From: an uncultured Clostridia bacterium
GTDB taxonomy: Bacteria; Bacillota; Clostridia; Christensenellales; Aristaeellaceae
Reading direction: 5' to 3'
Assembly: GCA_946407745.1 (NCBI GenBank)
Contig: CAMJPQ010000019.1
Location: forward strand, 1 to 51,154
DNA length: 51,154 bases
The notes under the pieces were generated by a model, which saw only the letters and a list, made by a program, of their open reading frames with translations, was not told where the DNA came from and searched no databases. Of this stretch, positions 49,580 to 51,154 are shown piece after piece (within the stretch, counting starts at the first letter, position 1; each line of letters opens with the position of its first letter). The translations under genes were made by a program, and so were the position numbers.

Positions 49580-50470
49580 TCAGCCCTGACCGCTGCGCCA
49601 GACGCTTTCATCCTGCTTGGCCAGCCGGACTGTGCGGGCCTTTTCCTCCGTGTCATCCGTCTCCACATACCCGTCCCAGGGCGCTTTGGGATCGTGGGGC
49701 TTCTGCCGTTTGAGGCCGTTGCAGACCCGGTCCCTGTGTGCAAAAGCGAAATCCAGGTTGTCCGTCCAGCCAGTATGCCCGGTAATGATCTTCGGGCAGA
49801 GCTTTCGCTCCCGCAGCTTTTGCTCCAGCGCAGCCAGGGAGCGCTTCGACAGGTCGTTATCCTCCGCCAGCCCGTTGATGAAGCTGTACCCTCCGTCCGC
49901 GCCGAACCAGAGCGTGTCCCCGGTGAAAAGGTATTCGTTGTCGATGAGATAGACCATATGTCCCCAGGTGTGACCCGGCACCAGCAGGCACTCCACCCGG
50001 ATGCCGTCGATGTCCAGCACCTGCCCGTCCTGCAGCAGCGTCCGGGGATTATCAGTCACCACCATGGGCAGCTTGTACAGGTGAAAGGTGACCCTGCGGC
50101 GCACCTCGCCCGTCAGGTAGCGGTTCTCAATCTCACTGAGATAGATGGTCGCCTGCCGGAACAGTCCCTCACTGTCCCGCTCCAGCGCGCCCACATGGTC
50201 TGTATCCTGATGGGTGACCAGGATGTGCCGGATGGAAGCCGGGTCAATGTCCAGCCAGCCCATTTTCTCCCGCAGCCGGTCATAGTTGTAGCCCGCGTCG
50301 ATCATGATCGTTGTGCCGTTCTTCATGTAGAAGAAGATGTTGGCGATCCACTCGCGCACGCAGGCGACATGCCCGTCGATCCAGCCGGTGTTCAGGGGCT
50401 TGAAGATCTCCTTGCCCCGGAACATCAGGCTCATGACCCGCTTCTGAAACTGGGAATCCTTCTTTGACAT
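49580..50470 (-). CDS. Metallo-beta-lactamase-fold hydrolase
   Basis: The protein has 296 residues. The metal motif reads THQDTDHVGAL, so HxHxDH is changed to HxDxDH at the second metal-1 position; a ligand at that place is Asp. Other ligands are kept: PGHTWGHMVYL (His), LFTGDTLWF (Asp) and ITGHTGWTD (His). IMIDAGYNY is the first conserved strand. Similar Asp-variants occur in MBL-fold lactonases and hydrolases. The start has AAAGAGGG upstream. It lies 25 nt after the hydrolase gene and 101 nt before the methyltransferase gene. Confidence 0.87.
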   Translation of the reverse strand: MSKKDSQFQKRVMSLMFRGKEIFKPLNTGWIDGHVACVREWIANIFFYMKNGTTIMIDAGYNYDRLREKMGWLDIDPASIRHILVTHQDTDHVGALERDSEGLFRQATIYLSEIENRYLTGEVRRRVTFHLYKLPMVVTDNPRTLLQDGQVLDIDGIRVECLLVPGHTWGHMVYLIDNEYLFTGDTLWFGADGGYSFINGLAEDNDLSKRSLAALEQKLRERKLCPKIITGHTGWTDNLDFAFAHRDRVCNGLKRQKPHDPKAPWDGYVETDDTEEKARTVRLAKQDESVWRSGQG

Positions 50471-50495
50471 ACCCTGTGCCCTCTTTCTCCTTGGA

Positions 50496-51154
50496 TCACC
50501 AGGCCTGCAGCGCTGCCCGCAGCCGTCTGTCGATGTCGACCCTGGTCGTCCTGCACTCCTTCGGATGCTCCCGTCCGGCCTGGAACATCAGCCGGACCAG
50601 CAGGCCGGAGGCCAGGGGAAGCATGGAGCGCAGCATGCTGTCCGGGAAGACGAAATGCGTGCCGTGCTGATAGAGCAGCGCCTCCCAGGCGCAGGCGTGG
50701 GGCAGACGGGAAAGACGTTCTTCCATGCGGCGGATGTAGCGGCAGGTGTCCCACAGCACGTCATCCTCCGCACCCACAAAGAGGATTTTGCCATGAATCC
50801 TCTCGACCTTGATCTTCTCTTCCTCCTGAATCGGGTGCAGGCGCTCGGACATGTCGAACATATTCCTCGCGGCAGCCCGGTCGCCGCCGGCCTTGGCTTC
50901 CTCCTTCAGCTTCTGCCAGTACTCCGGATGCCGGTAAGCATAGGGAAGATAGGGAAGGGGCTTGCCCTGCCAGCTGACGGAGGACTCCCCGTTACCGGGC
51001 CGCTCCGCGGCGCCGTCCAGCCCGTCCCGATAGAAGCCCTCCATCACGAAATCGGAAGGGGACATGGCGATGGTCAGCGTGATCTCCGGGTAATACGATG
51101 CGGCCACCAGCGCCAGCATCCCGGTGGTGGAGGCTCCGGCGATGCCGATCTTCT
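50496..51154 (-). CDS. BAAT-like acyl-CoA thioester hydrolase / alpha-beta hydrolase, 5' end beyond the window
   Basis: This is the C-terminal ~219 residues; the frame runs open to the window edge. IGIAGASTTGMLALVAASYYPEI contains the nucleophile elbow GASTTG (Ser), as in the BAAT/acyl-CoA thioester hydrolase C-terminal domain. Then come MSPSDFVMEGF, an Asp in FVGAEDDVLWDTC and a His in YQHGTHFVFP, in the order of the Ser-Asp-His triad. The family includes bile acid conjugating and deconjugating enzymes, peptidases and thioesterases, so the substrate is not determined. It heads the operon with the MBL-fold protein and methyltransferases. Confidence 0.75.
   Translation of the reverse strand, partial: KIGIAGASTTGMLALVAASYYPEITLTIAMSPSDFVMEGFYRDGLDGAAERPGNGESSVSWQGKPLPYLPYAYRHPEYWQKLKEEAKAGGDRAAARNMFDMSERLHPIQEEEKIKVERIHGKILFVGAEDDVLWDTCRYIRRMEERLSRLPHACAWEALLYQHGTHFVFPDSMLRSMLPLASGLLVRLMFQAGREHPKECRTTRVDIDRRLRAALQAW

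Overview
The window is about 51 kb of GC-rich bacterial chromosome. Strong AGGAGG-type Shine-Dalgarno sites, sigma-A style promoters, a CtsR-type heat-shock operator, HU, a VanX-type dipeptidase, a RecD2 helicase and many flavin or Fe-S enzymes point to a Bacillota (Firmicutes) anaerobe. A gut Clostridia relative is my best guess. This rests on gene content only, because the window has no rRNA or tRNA. Almost all of it is ordinary, densely packed chromosome. The accessory or decayed parts are 1-3410, 9882-10290, 11537-12894, 22563-22868 and 43940-44694.

Left end (1-3410): an AT-richer two-gene module, a small XRE regulator overlapping a 442-residue membrane-anchored coiled-coil protein, abuts the broken end of an inositol-catabolism operon. 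The iolD remnant has lost its 5' part and carries a frameshift, and iolE has an amber codon at position 32. The junction holds three copies of GGGGTTTCA and a small reading frame with an excellent ribosome binding site that runs out of frame into iolD.

3735-13895: a secreted C39-like cysteine peptidase (minus strand); an overlapping recD2-comF-GNAT-MATE operon; an intergenic stretch with a decayed hsp20 copy and a dispersed repeat; a VanX-like dipeptidase; HU; a P-loop kinase-like gene and an FMN reductase-like gene of different composition; and a nitroreductase-like gene. 13977-19950: hsp20 under a CtsR box, a ferredoxin-type aldo/keto reductase, a DEDDh exonuclease and a large hybrid histidine kinase.

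20059-30741: an iron alcohol dehydrogenase behind a MerR/AdhR-like promoter, a cytoplasmic GH10 xylanase followed by an internally deleted GH9 cellulase, a ZIP transporter, an unidentified structured RNA with its own terminator, then HxlR, GNAT, MATE, carboxylesterase and UvrA2-like genes that look like a xenobiotic-response set. 30797-37680: dinB, a cupin, an M29 aminopeptidase and, divergently, sbcD-sbcC.

37745-43939 (minus strand): a second XRE plus membrane-protein pair with an iterated operator, a STAS protein with a degenerate RsbW-like partner, a secreted SH3 protein with Pro-Glu repeats, the second copy of the dispersed repeat in inverted orientation, a PAP2 phosphatase, two unknown proteins and a glutaredoxin-like protein. 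44695-47913: a DUF3793-flavodoxin-FMN-binding lipoprotein operon with a perfect palindrome at its promoter, suggesting metal (probably iron) control. 48130-51154: a BAAT-like hydrolase (cut by the window edge), a metallo-beta-lactamase-fold protein and two methyltransferases, apparently one operon.
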